Shown here in pieces: positions 7,495-16,488 of a DNA stretch of 64,000 nt; positions within the stretch are counted from its first letter, which is position 1, and the number at the start of each line of letters is the position of its first letter. Source of the DNA: Crocosphaera sp. GTDB taxonomy: Bacteria; Cyanobacteriota; Cyanobacteriia; Cyanobacteriales; Microcystaceae. The translations under genes were made by a program, and so were the position numbers. The notes below the pieces were generated by a model, which was given only the letters and a program-made list of their open reading frames with translations, ran no database searches and had not been told where the DNA came from. Location of the stretch: contig JASJDN010000012.1 in the NCBI GenBank assembly GCA_030065205.1, forward strand, positions 1 to 64,000, in the 5' to 3' direction.

Positions 7495-10400
7495 ATGAAC
7501 AATAAACTAGCCAACCTTTCACCTCTAAAAAAAGCATTTCTCGCCCTAGAAGAAATGCAACAGAAACTAACAGAAAAAGAAAAGATTGCCTCAGACCCCA
7601 TTGCTATTGTGGGGATGGGGTGTCGTTTTCCAGGGGGAAGCAATGATCCCGAAAGCTTTTGGCAATTATTAGAAGATGGAATAGACGCGACGGGATATCT
7701 ATCAGAATCACGCTTAAAATTAGGTCAAAATGAGCAGATAGGCAGCTTTTTAAACACTGCTATCGATCAATTTGATGCCCCCTTCTTTAACATTGCCCCC
7801 CGTGAAGCCAACTGTTTAGACCCACAACAACGGTTATTATTAGAAGTCAGTTGGGAAGCATTGGAATATGGAGGAATTGACCCCAATAAGCTGAGAAATA
7901 GTCAAACAGGGGTATTTATTGGTATAAATTCTTCAGATTACTTACAATTACAGCTAACTCAAGGCAAAAATAAGACCTTAGATGCTTACGCTTTCACGGG
8001 AAACACCCCCAGTGTGGCCGCCGGACGACTGGCCTATTATTTGGGACTCCAGGGCCCCACTTTAGCGATTGACACCGCTTGTTCCTCCTCTCTGGTGGCG
8101 GTACATTTGGCCTGTCAAAGCTTGCGGAACCGAGAATGTTCTATCGCTTTAGCAGGGGGAGTTCAACTGATGTTAGCCCCCCAAATGTACGATATCTTAA
8201 AGCAAATGCAAGCTTTATCAGAGGATGGCCGTTGTAAAACCTTTGATGCTGGGGCCGACGGTTACGGAAGGGGTGAAGGTTGCGGTATGGTGGTGTTAAA
8301 ACGATACCAAGATGCGATCGCCGATCAAGATCAGATTTTTGGTTTAATTCGCGGGACTGCTATTAACCACGACGGCAGTAGTAGTGGTTTAACAGTTCCG
8401 AACGGGTTGGCGCAAGAACAGGTCATCAAAGCCGCTTTAGCCAACGGACAGTTAGACCCTCATGACGTTAATTATATCGAGGTTCACGGGACAGGAACCC
8501 CCCTTGGGGACCCCATTGAAGTTGAGGCGTTAAGCAATGTTTATGGATGCCATAGAACGGCAGCTAACCCTTTAATGTTGGGGTCGGTTAAGACCAATAT
8601 TGGTCACTTAGAAGCGGCCGCTGGTATCGCTAGTTTAATTAAGGTTATCCTCAGTCTGCAACATGAAACGTTACCCCCTCATTTGCATCTAAAAACCCTT
8701 AACTCGGCTATTTCTTGGGATATCTTACCGTTAACCATTCCTACGGAGAGAATGGACTATTTAAGACAAGAAAACTCGCCGAGACGGGCTGGTATTAGTT
8801 CATTTGGCATGAGTGGAACCAATGCCCATATTATTGTCGAAGAAAGTCCCTTGTTAGGAGACAAGGAGACGAGGAGATGGGGAGACAGGGGGAGTTCTCA
8901 AGAACGACCTTTGCATATTTTAGGGTTATCTGCCAAAGCTGAGAACGCTTTACAAGATTTAATTGAAAAATATCGCACCCATCTACAATCTCACAATAGT
9001 CTTGATTTGAATACAGGTAGCATCAAAGACCAACTCTCTTCCCCTGCTTCCCCTGCTTCCCCTGCTTCCCCTGCTTCCCCTGCTTCCCCTGCTTCCCCTG
9101 CTTCCCCTGCTTCCCCTATCTCCCCTGCTTCCCCTGCTAATAACTTAGCTGATCTTTGTTATACCGCAAATAGAGGGCGATCGCATTTTGACTATCGTTG
9201 TTTTGCTATTGCCTCTAGTATTCCTGAATTAGATCAACAGTTAGAAACCTTATCAGAGTCCATAGAAAAGGTCAAAAAACCCTCAAAAATTGCCTTTTTA
9301 TTTACGGGACAAGGTTCTCAATATATCAACATGGGACGGGAGTTATACGAAACCTCTCCCCTATTTCATAATATTATTAATGAATGCGATCGCATTTTAC
9401 AAAATTATTTAGATGAGTCTTTAGTTAATATTTTGTATGAAGGAATAAATGATCCCCCCCTAGCCCCTCCTTATAAAAGGAGGGAGATAGATGAGACAAT
9501 TTATACCCAACCGGCTTTATTTTCCCTGGAATATGCTTTGGCTAACCTCTGGCAATCTTGGGGCATTAATCCTGATGTAGTTATGGGTCATAGTGTAGGG
9601 GAATATGTGGCTGCTTGTATGGCGGGTGTGTTCAGTTTAGAAGATGGTTTAAAATTGATTGCTGCTAGGGGAAAATTGATGCAGTCCCTACCGCAACAAG
9701 GGAAAATGGCAGTTATTTTTGCGCCCCAAGAAGAGGTTAAAGAGATTATCGAAAAGTTTGATGTAGAAATAGCAGCCGTTAATGGTCCTCGTTGCTGTGT
9801 GATTACAGGAGACTCTTTAGCAGTCGATGAAATATTTAAAAAGGTAGGGAGTTTGGGAATAGAAATTCGGTTATTGAACGTTTCTCAAGGGTTTCATTCT
9901 GCTTTAATTGAACCGATGTTAGAGGAGTTTGAAAAAGTTGCTCAAACCATCGATTATTCTCTGCCCAATATTGCGATGGTTTCTACCGTTACAGGGAAAC
10001 GAATTCAAAGCCAAGAGGTTACTAAACCTGATTATTGGCTTAAAAATTGTCGTCAAACGGTGCATTTTTTTACAGGGATGCAAACGTTAAATAAACAAAA
10101 CTATGACATCTTTTTAGAGATTGGTCCAAGTCCCACCTTAATAGGAATGGGTCGCCGTTGCTTACCCGAAAATGTGGGGGTATGGTTGCCATCCTTGCGA
10201 TCAAACCAGTCCAACTGGGAAACAATGTTACACAGTTTAGGGGAGTTATATCGTTGCGGTGTGGCCATAGACTGGGATGGGTTTGATCAAGACTATCCTC
10301 GTCGTCGTCTTCAGTTACCCACTTATCCCTTCCAAAAACAGTCTTATTGGTTCGATACTATCCCCAACCGTGAAACCCAGTTAAACCTACCTAAAAACGC

Positions 10401-12270
10401 CTTTTATCAGCAGGTTTGGCAACCTCAACCCAAACAACCTCAACCTCAGCAAATAACCCCTGGCCATTGGTTACTATTGGCCGATGATCAAAATGTTGCT
10501 GTTACTATAGCGCAACAGTTAGAAACAGAAGGACATCATTGTTATCTGGTGTTTCCTGGTGGGGAATATCAAAGTATCACAGAGAAACAATGGACTATTG
10601 ACATTAATAACCCCCAACATTGGCAACAGTTACTAGAGACTATTCCGAGTTGCGATCGCATTGTTCATCTTTGGAACCTCAATAGTTCCCCCACCGACAC
10701 ATTAACCCCCCAAACCCTACAAAACGATCAGTTACGCAACTGTGGTAGTCTTTTGTATCTTGTTCAAGGGTTAAATAGGATTACCTTTAACCCTCGTTTA
10801 TGGGTGGTGACTCAAGGGACTTATGAGGGGTTATCTCTGTCTCAGACACCGGTATGGGGGTTAGGTCGAGTGATTGCCTTAGAATATCCTGATATTTGGG
10901 GCGGTTTGATTGATATTTCGGCAGATAATACTGAAAATATGATCAATAGTTTACGAGAAGAACTATTACATCCAGAAATTGCTTCAGAAGTTGCTTTAAC
11001 CTCTCAACAACGTTATGTATCTCGTTTGCTTGAATATTCACCCTGTCACCCCGTCACCCTGTCACCCCCCCACTTACTGGAAAGAAATGCTTCCTACCTA
11101 GTAACAGGAGGTTTAGGAGGGTTAGGATCAAAATTATCCGCTTGGATGGTTAAAAATGGGGCAAAACACCTCATTTTAGTTGGTCGAAGTCAACCCAAAC
11201 CGGAAGCTAGAGAAGCTATAGCAGAGTTACAACAGCAAGGAGTCACTATTGAGGTTAAGCAAGTGGATGTTTGCGATAGTGAGGCCGTGGCTAAGTTATT
11301 ACAGGAAAATGACCATATACGGGGTATTGTTCATTTAGCCGGCTGTTTGGATGATGGGGTATTAAGTAACCAAACTTGGCAACGGTTTGAAAAAGTCCTT
11401 TCTCCGAAAATTCTGGGGGCATGGAATTTACATAAATATTCTCGCCACTTATCCTTAGATTTTTTTGTTTGTTTTTCTTCTATTGCTTCTGTTTTAGGTT
11501 CACCAGGACAGGGAAATTATGCAGCAGCCAATGCTTTTGTAGATAGTTTATCTCGTTATCGTCGTCATCAAGAATTACCGGCCTTAACCATCAACTGGGG
11601 ACCTTGGGCAGAAACAGGTATGGCTGCTAGTTTAGATAATAAAGGTGAAAATAGATGGCAAAGCGCAGGTGTTGAATTTTTAAATATTAAACAAGGATTA
11701 AATAGTTTAGGACAATTACTACAGAATAATGTTACCGAAGTAACGGTTTTTCCTGTGAATTGGAAAACCTTTTTACAACAGTTCCCCATTTATCAAAATT
11801 TTGGGCTATTATCTAATATAATTAATCAGCATGATTTACAGCCTCAAGTCAGTTTATGGGAAGAACTCAACCCCTTATCTCCTAAGAAAAGAAAAGCGCG
11901 ATTAATAGAAACCATACAAGAAGATGTTAACCTCTCTCTAGGGTTAACATTAGATAGAAAATTAGACCCACAATTAGGCTTTTTTGACTTAGGAATGGAC
12001 TCATTAATGGCCTTAGAATTTAGAAATCGTTTACAAACTCGTTTAGGGCGATCGCTTCCTAATACCTTAACGTTTGATTATCCCAATATTCAGGCTATTA
12101 CTAACTATCTTTTAGAACAGTTTGAAGATGAAAAAGAAACCAATAAAGATAATAAACAAACCGAATCATCAGTCAATGTAGACTCTTGGCAAAAATTGGA
12201 GGAACTTTCTGATGAAGATTTATCTGCCTTTATTGATAATGAATTTAATAAAATTATAGGAAAATCGTAG
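7495..12270 (+). CDS. type I polyketide synthase, KS-AT-KR-ACP (module 2)
   Basis: The protein has 1591 residues. An N-terminal docking helix (LSPLKKAFLALEEMQQKL) precedes KS (about 35-460, Cys196 in DTACSSSL). AT (about 600-920) has Ser700 in GHSVG; the usual HAFH is QGFH here, still of the FHS malonyl type. A KR structural half (about 980-1150) precedes the catalytic KR (about 1198-1380) with TGGLGGLG, CFSSIAS and Tyr1342 in GQGNY. LDD at 1285-1287 is the B-type KR marker, predicting a D-configured hydroxyl. ACP Ser1503 is in GMDSL, and a docking tail follows. It carries four in-frame repeat insertions in linkers and the AT. It is inferred to do the second extension with keto reduction. Confidence 0.93.
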   Translation: MNNKLANLSPLKKAFLALEEMQQKLTEKEKIASDPIAIVGMGCRFPGGSNDPESFWQLLEDGIDATGYLSESRLKLGQNEQIGSFLNTAIDQFDAPFFNIAPREANCLDPQQRLLLEVSWEALEYGGIDPNKLRNSQTGVFIGINSSDYLQLQLTQGKNKTLDAYAFTGNTPSVAAGRLAYYLGLQGPTLAIDTACSSSLVAVHLACQSLRNRECSIALAGGVQLMLAPQMYDILKQMQALSEDGRCKTFDAGADGYGRGEGCGMVVLKRYQDAIADQDQIFGLIRGTAINHDGSSSGLTVPNGLAQEQVIKAALANGQLDPHDVNYIEVHGTGTPLGDPIEVEALSNVYGCHRTAANPLMLGSVKTNIGHLEAAAGIASLIKVILSLQHETLPPHLHLKTLNSAISWDILPLTIPTERMDYLRQENSPRRAGISSFGMSGTNAHIIVEESPLLGDKETRRWGDRGSSQERPLHILGLSAKAENALQDLIEKYRTHLQSHNSLDLNTGSIKDQLSSPASPASPASPASPASPASPASPASPISPASPANNLADLCYTANRGRSHFDYRCFAIASSIPELDQQLETLSESIEKVKKPSKIAFLFTGQGSQYINMGRELYETSPLFHNIINECDRILQNYLDESLVNILYEGINDPPLAPPYKRREIDETIYTQPALFSLEYALANLWQSWGINPDVVMGHSVGEYVAACMAGVFSLEDGLKLIAARGKLMQSLPQQGKMAVIFAPQEEVKEIIEKFDVEIAAVNGPRCCVITGDSLAVDEIFKKVGSLGIEIRLLNVSQGFHSALIEPMLEEFEKVAQTIDYSLPNIAMVSTVTGKRIQSQEVTKPDYWLKNCRQTVHFFTGMQTLNKQNYDIFLEIGPSPTLIGMGRRCLPENVGVWLPSLRSNQSNWETMLHSLGELYRCGVAIDWDGFDQDYPRRRLQLPTYPFQKQSYWFDTIPNRETQLNLPKNAFYQQVWQPQPKQPQPQQITPGHWLLLADDQNVAVTIAQQLETEGHHCYLVFPGGEYQSITEKQWTIDINNPQHWQQLLETIPSCDRIVHLWNLNSSPTDTLTPQTLQNDQLRNCGSLLYLVQGLNRITFNPRLWVVTQGTYEGLSLSQTPVWGLGRVIALEYPDIWGGLIDISADNTENMINSLREELLHPEIASEVALTSQQRYVSRLLEYSPCHPVTLSPPHLLERNASYLVTGGLGGLGSKLSAWMVKNGAKHLILVGRSQPKPEAREAIAELQQQGVTIEVKQVDVCDSEAVAKLLQENDHIRGIVHLAGCLDDGVLSNQTWQRFEKVLSPKILGAWNLHKYSRHLSLDFFVCFSSIASVLGSPGQGNYAAANAFVDSLSRYRRHQELPALTINWGPWAETGMAASLDNKGENRWQSAGVEFLNIKQGLNSLGQLLQNNVTEVTVFPVNWKTFLQQFPIYQNFGLLSNIINQHDLQPQVSLWEELNPLSPKKRKARLIETIQEDVNLSLGLTLDRKLDPQLGFFDLGMDSLMALEFRNRLQTRLGRSLPNTLTFDYPNIQAITNYLLEQFEDEKETNKDNKQTESSVNVDSWQKLEELSDEDLSAFIDNEFNKIIGKS
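8857..8894 (+). repeat. in-frame GGAGAC-rich insertion (PKS module 2, KS-AT linker)
   Basis: Degenerate units of GGAGAC/GGAGA run through this stretch and encode GDKETRRWGDRG, a charged linker directly after the KS. The G-rich heptamer-like style is that of cyanobacterial short repeats usually seen between genes. Confidence 0.55.
9040..9138 (+). repeat. 9-bp tandem repeat encoding Ser-Pro-Ala units (PKS module 2)
   Basis: Eleven units of TCCCCTGCT run in tandem; the ninth is TCCCCTATC (Ser-Pro-Ile) and the rest encode Ser-Pro-Ala. The unit is a multiple of three, so copy-number change keeps the frame. It lies in the linker between KS and AT and should form an extended, flexible spacer. Confidence 0.92.
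9454..9484 (+). repeat. palindromic element inserted in frame inside the AT domain (PKS module 2)
   Basis: CCCTCCTT (9465-9472) and AAGGAGGG (9477-9484) form a perfect 8-bp stem with loop ATAA, preceded by a run of seven C. It encodes PPLAPPYKRR in place of a short loop that in module 1 reads TDHNHLHQ, just before [13 protein letters not shown]. Confidence 0.7.
11039..11072 (+). repeat. in-frame CACCCTGT tandem repeat (PKS module 2, before KR)
   Basis: Units of CACCCTGT/CACCCCGT run in tandem and encode SPCHPVTLSPP, directly before the catalytic KR half (LERNASYLVTGG). Confidence 0.65.
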
Positions 12271-12294
12271 GGATTGACGGCGGTCAACCCCTAC
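12267..12294 (+). repeat. hairpin repeat overlapping the stop codon of PKS module 2
   Basis: GTAGGG-A-TTGAC is mirrored by GTCAA-CCCCTAC, giving an 11-12-bp imperfect stem that begins inside the TAG stop. There is no U-tract, so a processing or mRNA-stability role is as likely as termination. A degenerate relative (GGGGCCGCTTAACCCCTAC) is at about 57917-57935. Confidence 0.5.
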
Positions 12295-12341
12295 AGAAAA
12301 ACCCATTTAAAAACCATTAATTAACAAAAACAGTAAAAAAA

Positions 12342-15300
12342 ATGAACAATAAAAATAATAATTTAAACCAACTTTCCCCCTTACAAAAAGCAGCCTTAGC
12401 CGTCAAAGAAATGCGGGCTAAACTAGAGAAAATAGAACGGTCACAAAGAGAACCCATTGCTATTGTGGGAATGGGCTGTCGGTTTCCTGGCGGTATTAAT
12501 CGTCCGACTGAGTTTTGGGAAGCATTATGTCAAGGAATAGATGCTATCACCGATATTCCCGAAAACCGTTGGAATGTGGACGCATATTACGATAATAACC
12601 CCGATACGCCAGGAAAAAGCTACAGTAAGCGAGGGGGTTTTATTGATAAAGTGGATGAGTTTGACGGGGCATTTTTTGGCCTCTCTCCTAGGGAAATAAA
12701 CCCGATGGACCCGCAACAAAGACTCTTATTAGAAGTCAGTTGGGAAGCCTTAGAAAATGCGGCCATTGCCCCCCATACCCTGATGGGGAGTCAAAGTGGT
12801 GTCTTTTTGGGCATTAGTGTTAATGAATATGGCCACGCAACCGTTGGGGGAAACCCCGATGACATCGACGTTTACACCGCCACAGGGAACGCTTTAAGTA
12901 TTGCCGCCGGTCGCCTTTCCCATTATTACGGTTTCCAGGGGCCGTCTTTTGTCGTTGACACCGCTTGTTCGTCCTCTTTGGTGGCTATTCATCTCGCTTG
13001 CCAAAGCTTACGGAAGCAAGAATGTGATCTTGCCATGACTGGAGGCAGTTTTTTGATGTTATCCCCCAATACCCTCGTTTCTGTTGCAAAAATGAAAGCC
13101 TTATCTCCTGATGGTTATTGTAAAACCTTCGATGGAACGGCCGACGGTTACGTAAGGGGAGAAGGTTGCGGCCTGGTAGTATTAAAACGACTCTCCGACG
13201 CAGTAGCCAACGGGGACAATATTTTAGGGGTTATTCGGGGAACAGCTATGAACCAAGATGGCCGCAGTAGCGGTTTAACGGTTCCCAACGGCCAAGCCCA
13301 GCAAGCTTGCATTCGGGCTGCCCTCAAAGATGGCCAGGTTAACCCCTCTCAGGTTCATTATATCGAAACCCACGGGACAGGAACCTCTCTAGGGGACCCT
13401 ATCGAAGCTAAGGCGTTGACAGAGGTTTTCTGCGGAGAAAGTAGAGAAACCCCGTTAAACTTGGGGTCTGTCAAAACCAATATTGGCCATTTAGAAGCGG
13501 CGGCAGGGGTCGCTAGTTTAATTAAAGTGGTGTTAGGGTTAAAAAATAAGCAGATACCGCCTCATTTACACCTAAAACAGTTAAATCCTCTCCTTGAAGG
13601 CTTACCTATTCACATTCCCACTCAACTGACATCTTGGGACGTGAAAGCGGGTGAAAAACGAATGGCCGGCATTAGTTCCTTTGGGTTTAGTGGGACGAAT
13701 GCCCATCTTATTATTGAGGAGTGGAATGGTGAGAAGGCAGGAGGCAGCAGGCAGAAGGCAGGAGGTTATTTTCTCTTACCTTTATCGGCTAAAAATAGTC
13801 AAGGGTTGAAAGATTTAGCTAGAGAGTATGACGACTTTTTAAATAATAAGCCTAATTTGAATTTAGATGACTTATGTTTTACGGCTGCGGTGGGTCGAGA
13901 TCATTTTAATTATCGTCTGGCTGCGGTGGGACAAAGTAAGGAACAGCTACAACAAGTATTAAGAGATTTTCTTGAGTTAGATGAAAGTGTTCCGATTTGC
14001 AACAAGCCTAAAATTGCCTTTTTATTTACAGGTCAAGGGTCCCAATATATCAATATGGGTTATGAACTTTATGAAAATTATTCTGTGTTTCGAGAGGCAT
14101 TAAATGAGTGTAATAGTATTCTAAAGTCTTATTTAGATCAACCTTTATTAGAGGTCTTATATGAAAGAAAAGATCAGAATCTTTTAGAACAAACAGTTTA
14201 TACTCAACCTGCTTTATTTTCCCTTGAATATGCCTTGGTTAAACTCTGGGAATCTTGGGGCATCGAACCTGATATTATGATGGGTCATAGTGTGGGAGAA
14301 TATGTCGCAGCTTGTGTGGCAAAAATCTTTAGTTTAGAAGATGCTTTAAAATTGATTGCTTATCGGGGTCGTTTAATGAATGATTTACCTCAAAATGGCT
14401 CGATGGTAGCGGTATTGGCATCTGAAAAAGAAGTAAAAGCGATCATAAATCAGTTGAATAATCAGGTTGCTATTGCTGCTATTAATGGTCCTAATAGTGT
14501 GGTGATTTCTGGAGAAAAAGAAGCGGTTAAGGAAATGGTCACTAAGTTAGAAAATGAGGGAATTGAAACTAAATATCTCAAGGTTTCTCATGCTTTTCAT
14601 TCTCCATTAATGGAACCGATGCTTCAGGATTTTTTTGAAGTTGCTCAGGAAATCACTTATCATCAACCTCAGATTGATATTGTCTCTAATTTAGGAGAAA
14701 CGACTAAAAACATGGCTAATGCTGAGTATTGGTGTCGTCATGTTAGGGAAGGAGTACAATTCTTTGAGAGCATAAAAACTCTAGAAAGTCAAGATTTTCA
14801 ATTATTTTTAGAAATTGGAGCAACCCCAACTTTAAGTAAAATGGGAAAACGTTGTTTTGATGATATCGGTAATAGTGTTTGGTTGACTTCTCTTCATCCC
14901 AAACAGTCCGATCAACACATGATTCTAGAAGCTCTAAAATCTTTATATAGTCAAGGCTTAAATATTGATTGGTATAAAATTTATAAAAGTAAACAGTCTG
15001 AAGAAATAACTTATCAAAAAATTTCCCTACCAAATTATCCCTTTCAACGAGAAAAGTATTGGCATAGTAGGGGCAAAAATCAGACAAGAGATGGTGAAAA
15101 TATAACCATCGAAAATCAGGGGAAAATAAAACCAGATAAAACCATCAATTCTCCTCTATTAGATCGCCGTATTTCTTCTCCCTTAGAAGCCATACAATTT
15201 CAATCAATAATCAACCTTAATCGCTTGCCTTTAGTTAAAGATCATTGTATCAATGGTACACCCTTAATGAACTTGGTTCTCTATCTTGAAATAGTGGCAG

Positions 15301-16406
15301 AAGGCATTAAAGAAATTTGGGATTTGCCTCTGGGTTACATTCAAGATTTAAACATTGTTGAAGCCTTAACGTTTCCAGATGAAAACAGTTACAAGATCCA
15401 GCTTATATTAAAGCCCCAGGATGAGAAAACGATCAAATTTCAGATATTTAGTCAAACTTATGAGTCTAAAATAAATTGGAATCTTCATGCCACTGGTATT
15501 GTTCTTTTAGAAACCCCCGAAAGAGAAAAAAAAGACAAAAAAAATCTCAATTTAGCTTGCATAAATAAGACTAATTATGATACCCTTACAAAAGGTAAGT
15601 TTTACAAAAATCTTGAAAACAAAGGAATTGTTCTCGGCGCAAGCTGTCAACAAATAGAACAAATTTGGCGAAAAGATAGAGAAGCCATTGTCAGCATTAA
15701 CCCCAGTCCTCCTAATTCTTATTATTTGCCCCTAGGAGAGATAGATGCTTGGATTCAACTACTTTTAGCTATTTTTCATCAAGATACTGCCACTTACTTA
15801 ATTATCGGTCTAGAAAGCTTTCGTTCTTACTCCTTCAGCCATTTTACCTCCCAAAAATCCTACACACCTAATACTCCTCACACTCCCCTTTATTGGGGGT
15901 ATGGCCAGCTAACGGATAGTCAAGATCAAGGGGGAACGGTTTTCGGACACCTCTTCCTCTATGATGACGACGGCAACTTAGTGGCTGAGATAATCAACGC
16001 AAAGCTAAAACGGGTTAAATTTGATCAAAACAGACATAAAAAGCATTATGTATCTCAAAAAACACCAAAAATTACCCGTCAACAACTATTAAAAGCCAAT
16101 ACAGCCCAATGTCAAACCTTAATAGAAACCTATATAAAAGAAACCTTAGCCCAGTCATTGCAGATATCCCCCACCCAAATAGACTCCCAACAGCCTTTAA
16201 TTGACCTTTTAGACTCCTTAATGGCCATGGAATTAAGAAGTTATTTAGAACGGGATCTCGGTTTATCTGCGTCCCTGGAACAACTGTTAGGCGATCGCAA
16301 TATTCAACAACTGGCCAACAGTTTACAAGAACAAATTACCATCACTCAGATGACAGCTTCAACCCTAGAAACAGCAGAAGAAGACTGCGAGGAAATGACT
16401 TTATAA
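12342..16406 (+). CDS. type I polyketide synthase, KS-AT-DH-ACP (module 3)
   Basis: The protein has 1354 residues. A docking helix ([18 protein letters not shown]) precedes KS (about 38-465, Cys209) and AT (about 555-870, Ser650 in GHSVG, HAFHS, so malonyl). The region at about 945-1230 is a double-hotdog DH-type domain: His968 in [13 protein letters not shown] and Asp1135-x3-Gln1139 in EIDAWIQ. The Pro of the classical HxxxGxxxxP motif is replaced by Asn. No KR is present. The carrier has LLDSL (Ser1292) rather than G-x-D-S-L. A DH-like domain in a module without KR suggests dehydration/cyclization of an intermediate already reduced by module 2, as in salicylate-type synthases. The acidic tail fits docking to the next protein. 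Confidence 0.9.
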   Translation: MNNKNNNLNQLSPLQKAALAVKEMRAKLEKIERSQREPIAIVGMGCRFPGGINRPTEFWEALCQGIDAITDIPENRWNVDAYYDNNPDTPGKSYSKRGGFIDKVDEFDGAFFGLSPREINPMDPQQRLLLEVSWEALENAAIAPHTLMGSQSGVFLGISVNEYGHATVGGNPDDIDVYTATGNALSIAAGRLSHYYGFQGPSFVVDTACSSSLVAIHLACQSLRKQECDLAMTGGSFLMLSPNTLVSVAKMKALSPDGYCKTFDGTADGYVRGEGCGLVVLKRLSDAVANGDNILGVIRGTAMNQDGRSSGLTVPNGQAQQACIRAALKDGQVNPSQVHYIETHGTGTSLGDPIEAKALTEVFCGESRETPLNLGSVKTNIGHLEAAAGVASLIKVVLGLKNKQIPPHLHLKQLNPLLEGLPIHIPTQLTSWDVKAGEKRMAGISSFGFSGTNAHLIIEEWNGEKAGGSRQKAGGYFLLPLSAKNSQGLKDLAREYDDFLNNKPNLNLDDLCFTAAVGRDHFNYRLAAVGQSKEQLQQVLRDFLELDESVPICNKPKIAFLFTGQGSQYINMGYELYENYSVFREALNECNSILKSYLDQPLLEVLYERKDQNLLEQTVYTQPALFSLEYALVKLWESWGIEPDIMMGHSVGEYVAACVAKIFSLEDALKLIAYRGRLMNDLPQNGSMVAVLASEKEVKAIINQLNNQVAIAAINGPNSVVISGEKEAVKEMVTKLENEGIETKYLKVSHAFHSPLMEPMLQDFFEVAQEITYHQPQIDIVSNLGETTKNMANAEYWCRHVREGVQFFESIKTLESQDFQLFLEIGATPTLSKMGKRCFDDIGNSVWLTSLHPKQSDQHMILEALKSLYSQGLNIDWYKIYKSKQSEEITYQKISLPNYPFQREKYWHSRGKNQTRDGENITIENQGKIKPDKTINSPLLDRRISSPLEAIQFQSIINLNRLPLVKDHCINGTPLMNLVLYLEIVAEGIKEIWDLPLGYIQDLNIVEALTFPDENSYKIQLILKPQDEKTIKFQIFSQTYESKINWNLHATGIVLLETPEREKKDKKNLNLACINKTNYDTLTKGKFYKNLENKGIVLGASCQQIEQIWRKDREAIVSINPSPPNSYYLPLGEIDAWIQLLLAIFHQDTATYLIIGLESFRSYSFSHFTSQKSYTPNTPHTPLYWGYGQLTDSQDQGGTVFGHLFLYDDDGNLVAEIINAKLKRVKFDQNRHKKHYVSQKTPKITRQQLLKANTAQCQTLIETYIKETLAQSLQISPTQIDSQQPLIDLLDSLMAMELRSYLERDLGLSASLEQLLGDRNIQQLANSLQEQITITQMTASTLETAEEDCEEMTL
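13731..13765 (+). repeat. in-frame GGCAGGAG-type insertion (PKS module 3, KS-AT linker)
   Basis: Repeats of GAAGGCAGGAGG/GCAGCAGGCAG encode [12 protein letters not shown] just after the KS. The same AGGCAGGAG core appears in the module 1 insertion at 7298-7355. Confidence 0.6.
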
Positions 16407-16428
16407 CCGCCTTTATTTCCTTCTTGAA

Positions 16429-16445
16429 GGTGGGCAATACCCACC
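16429..16445 (+). repeat. GGTGGG-hairpin repeat between module 3 and the heterocyclization NRPS
   Basis: GGTGGG-CAATA-CCCACC is a perfect 6-bp stem in the 82-bp gap. It matches the inner motif of the element at 3134-3245. It may be an intercistronic repeat affecting mRNA stability. Confidence 0.55.
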
Positions 16446-16488
16446 CTACCCCTTAACTGTAACATTTATTTTTGTCCAGGTACTTAAT

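Noticed and set aside
9040-9138. Tandem array as a possible CRISPR
   Set aside because: There are no spacers; units are 9 bp, directly abutting and coding in frame.
14743-15087. 114-codon minus-strand frame inside PKS module 3
   Set aside because: It is antisense to the AT-DH linker, with no homology or ribosome site; long antisense frames are common in these AT-rich genes.
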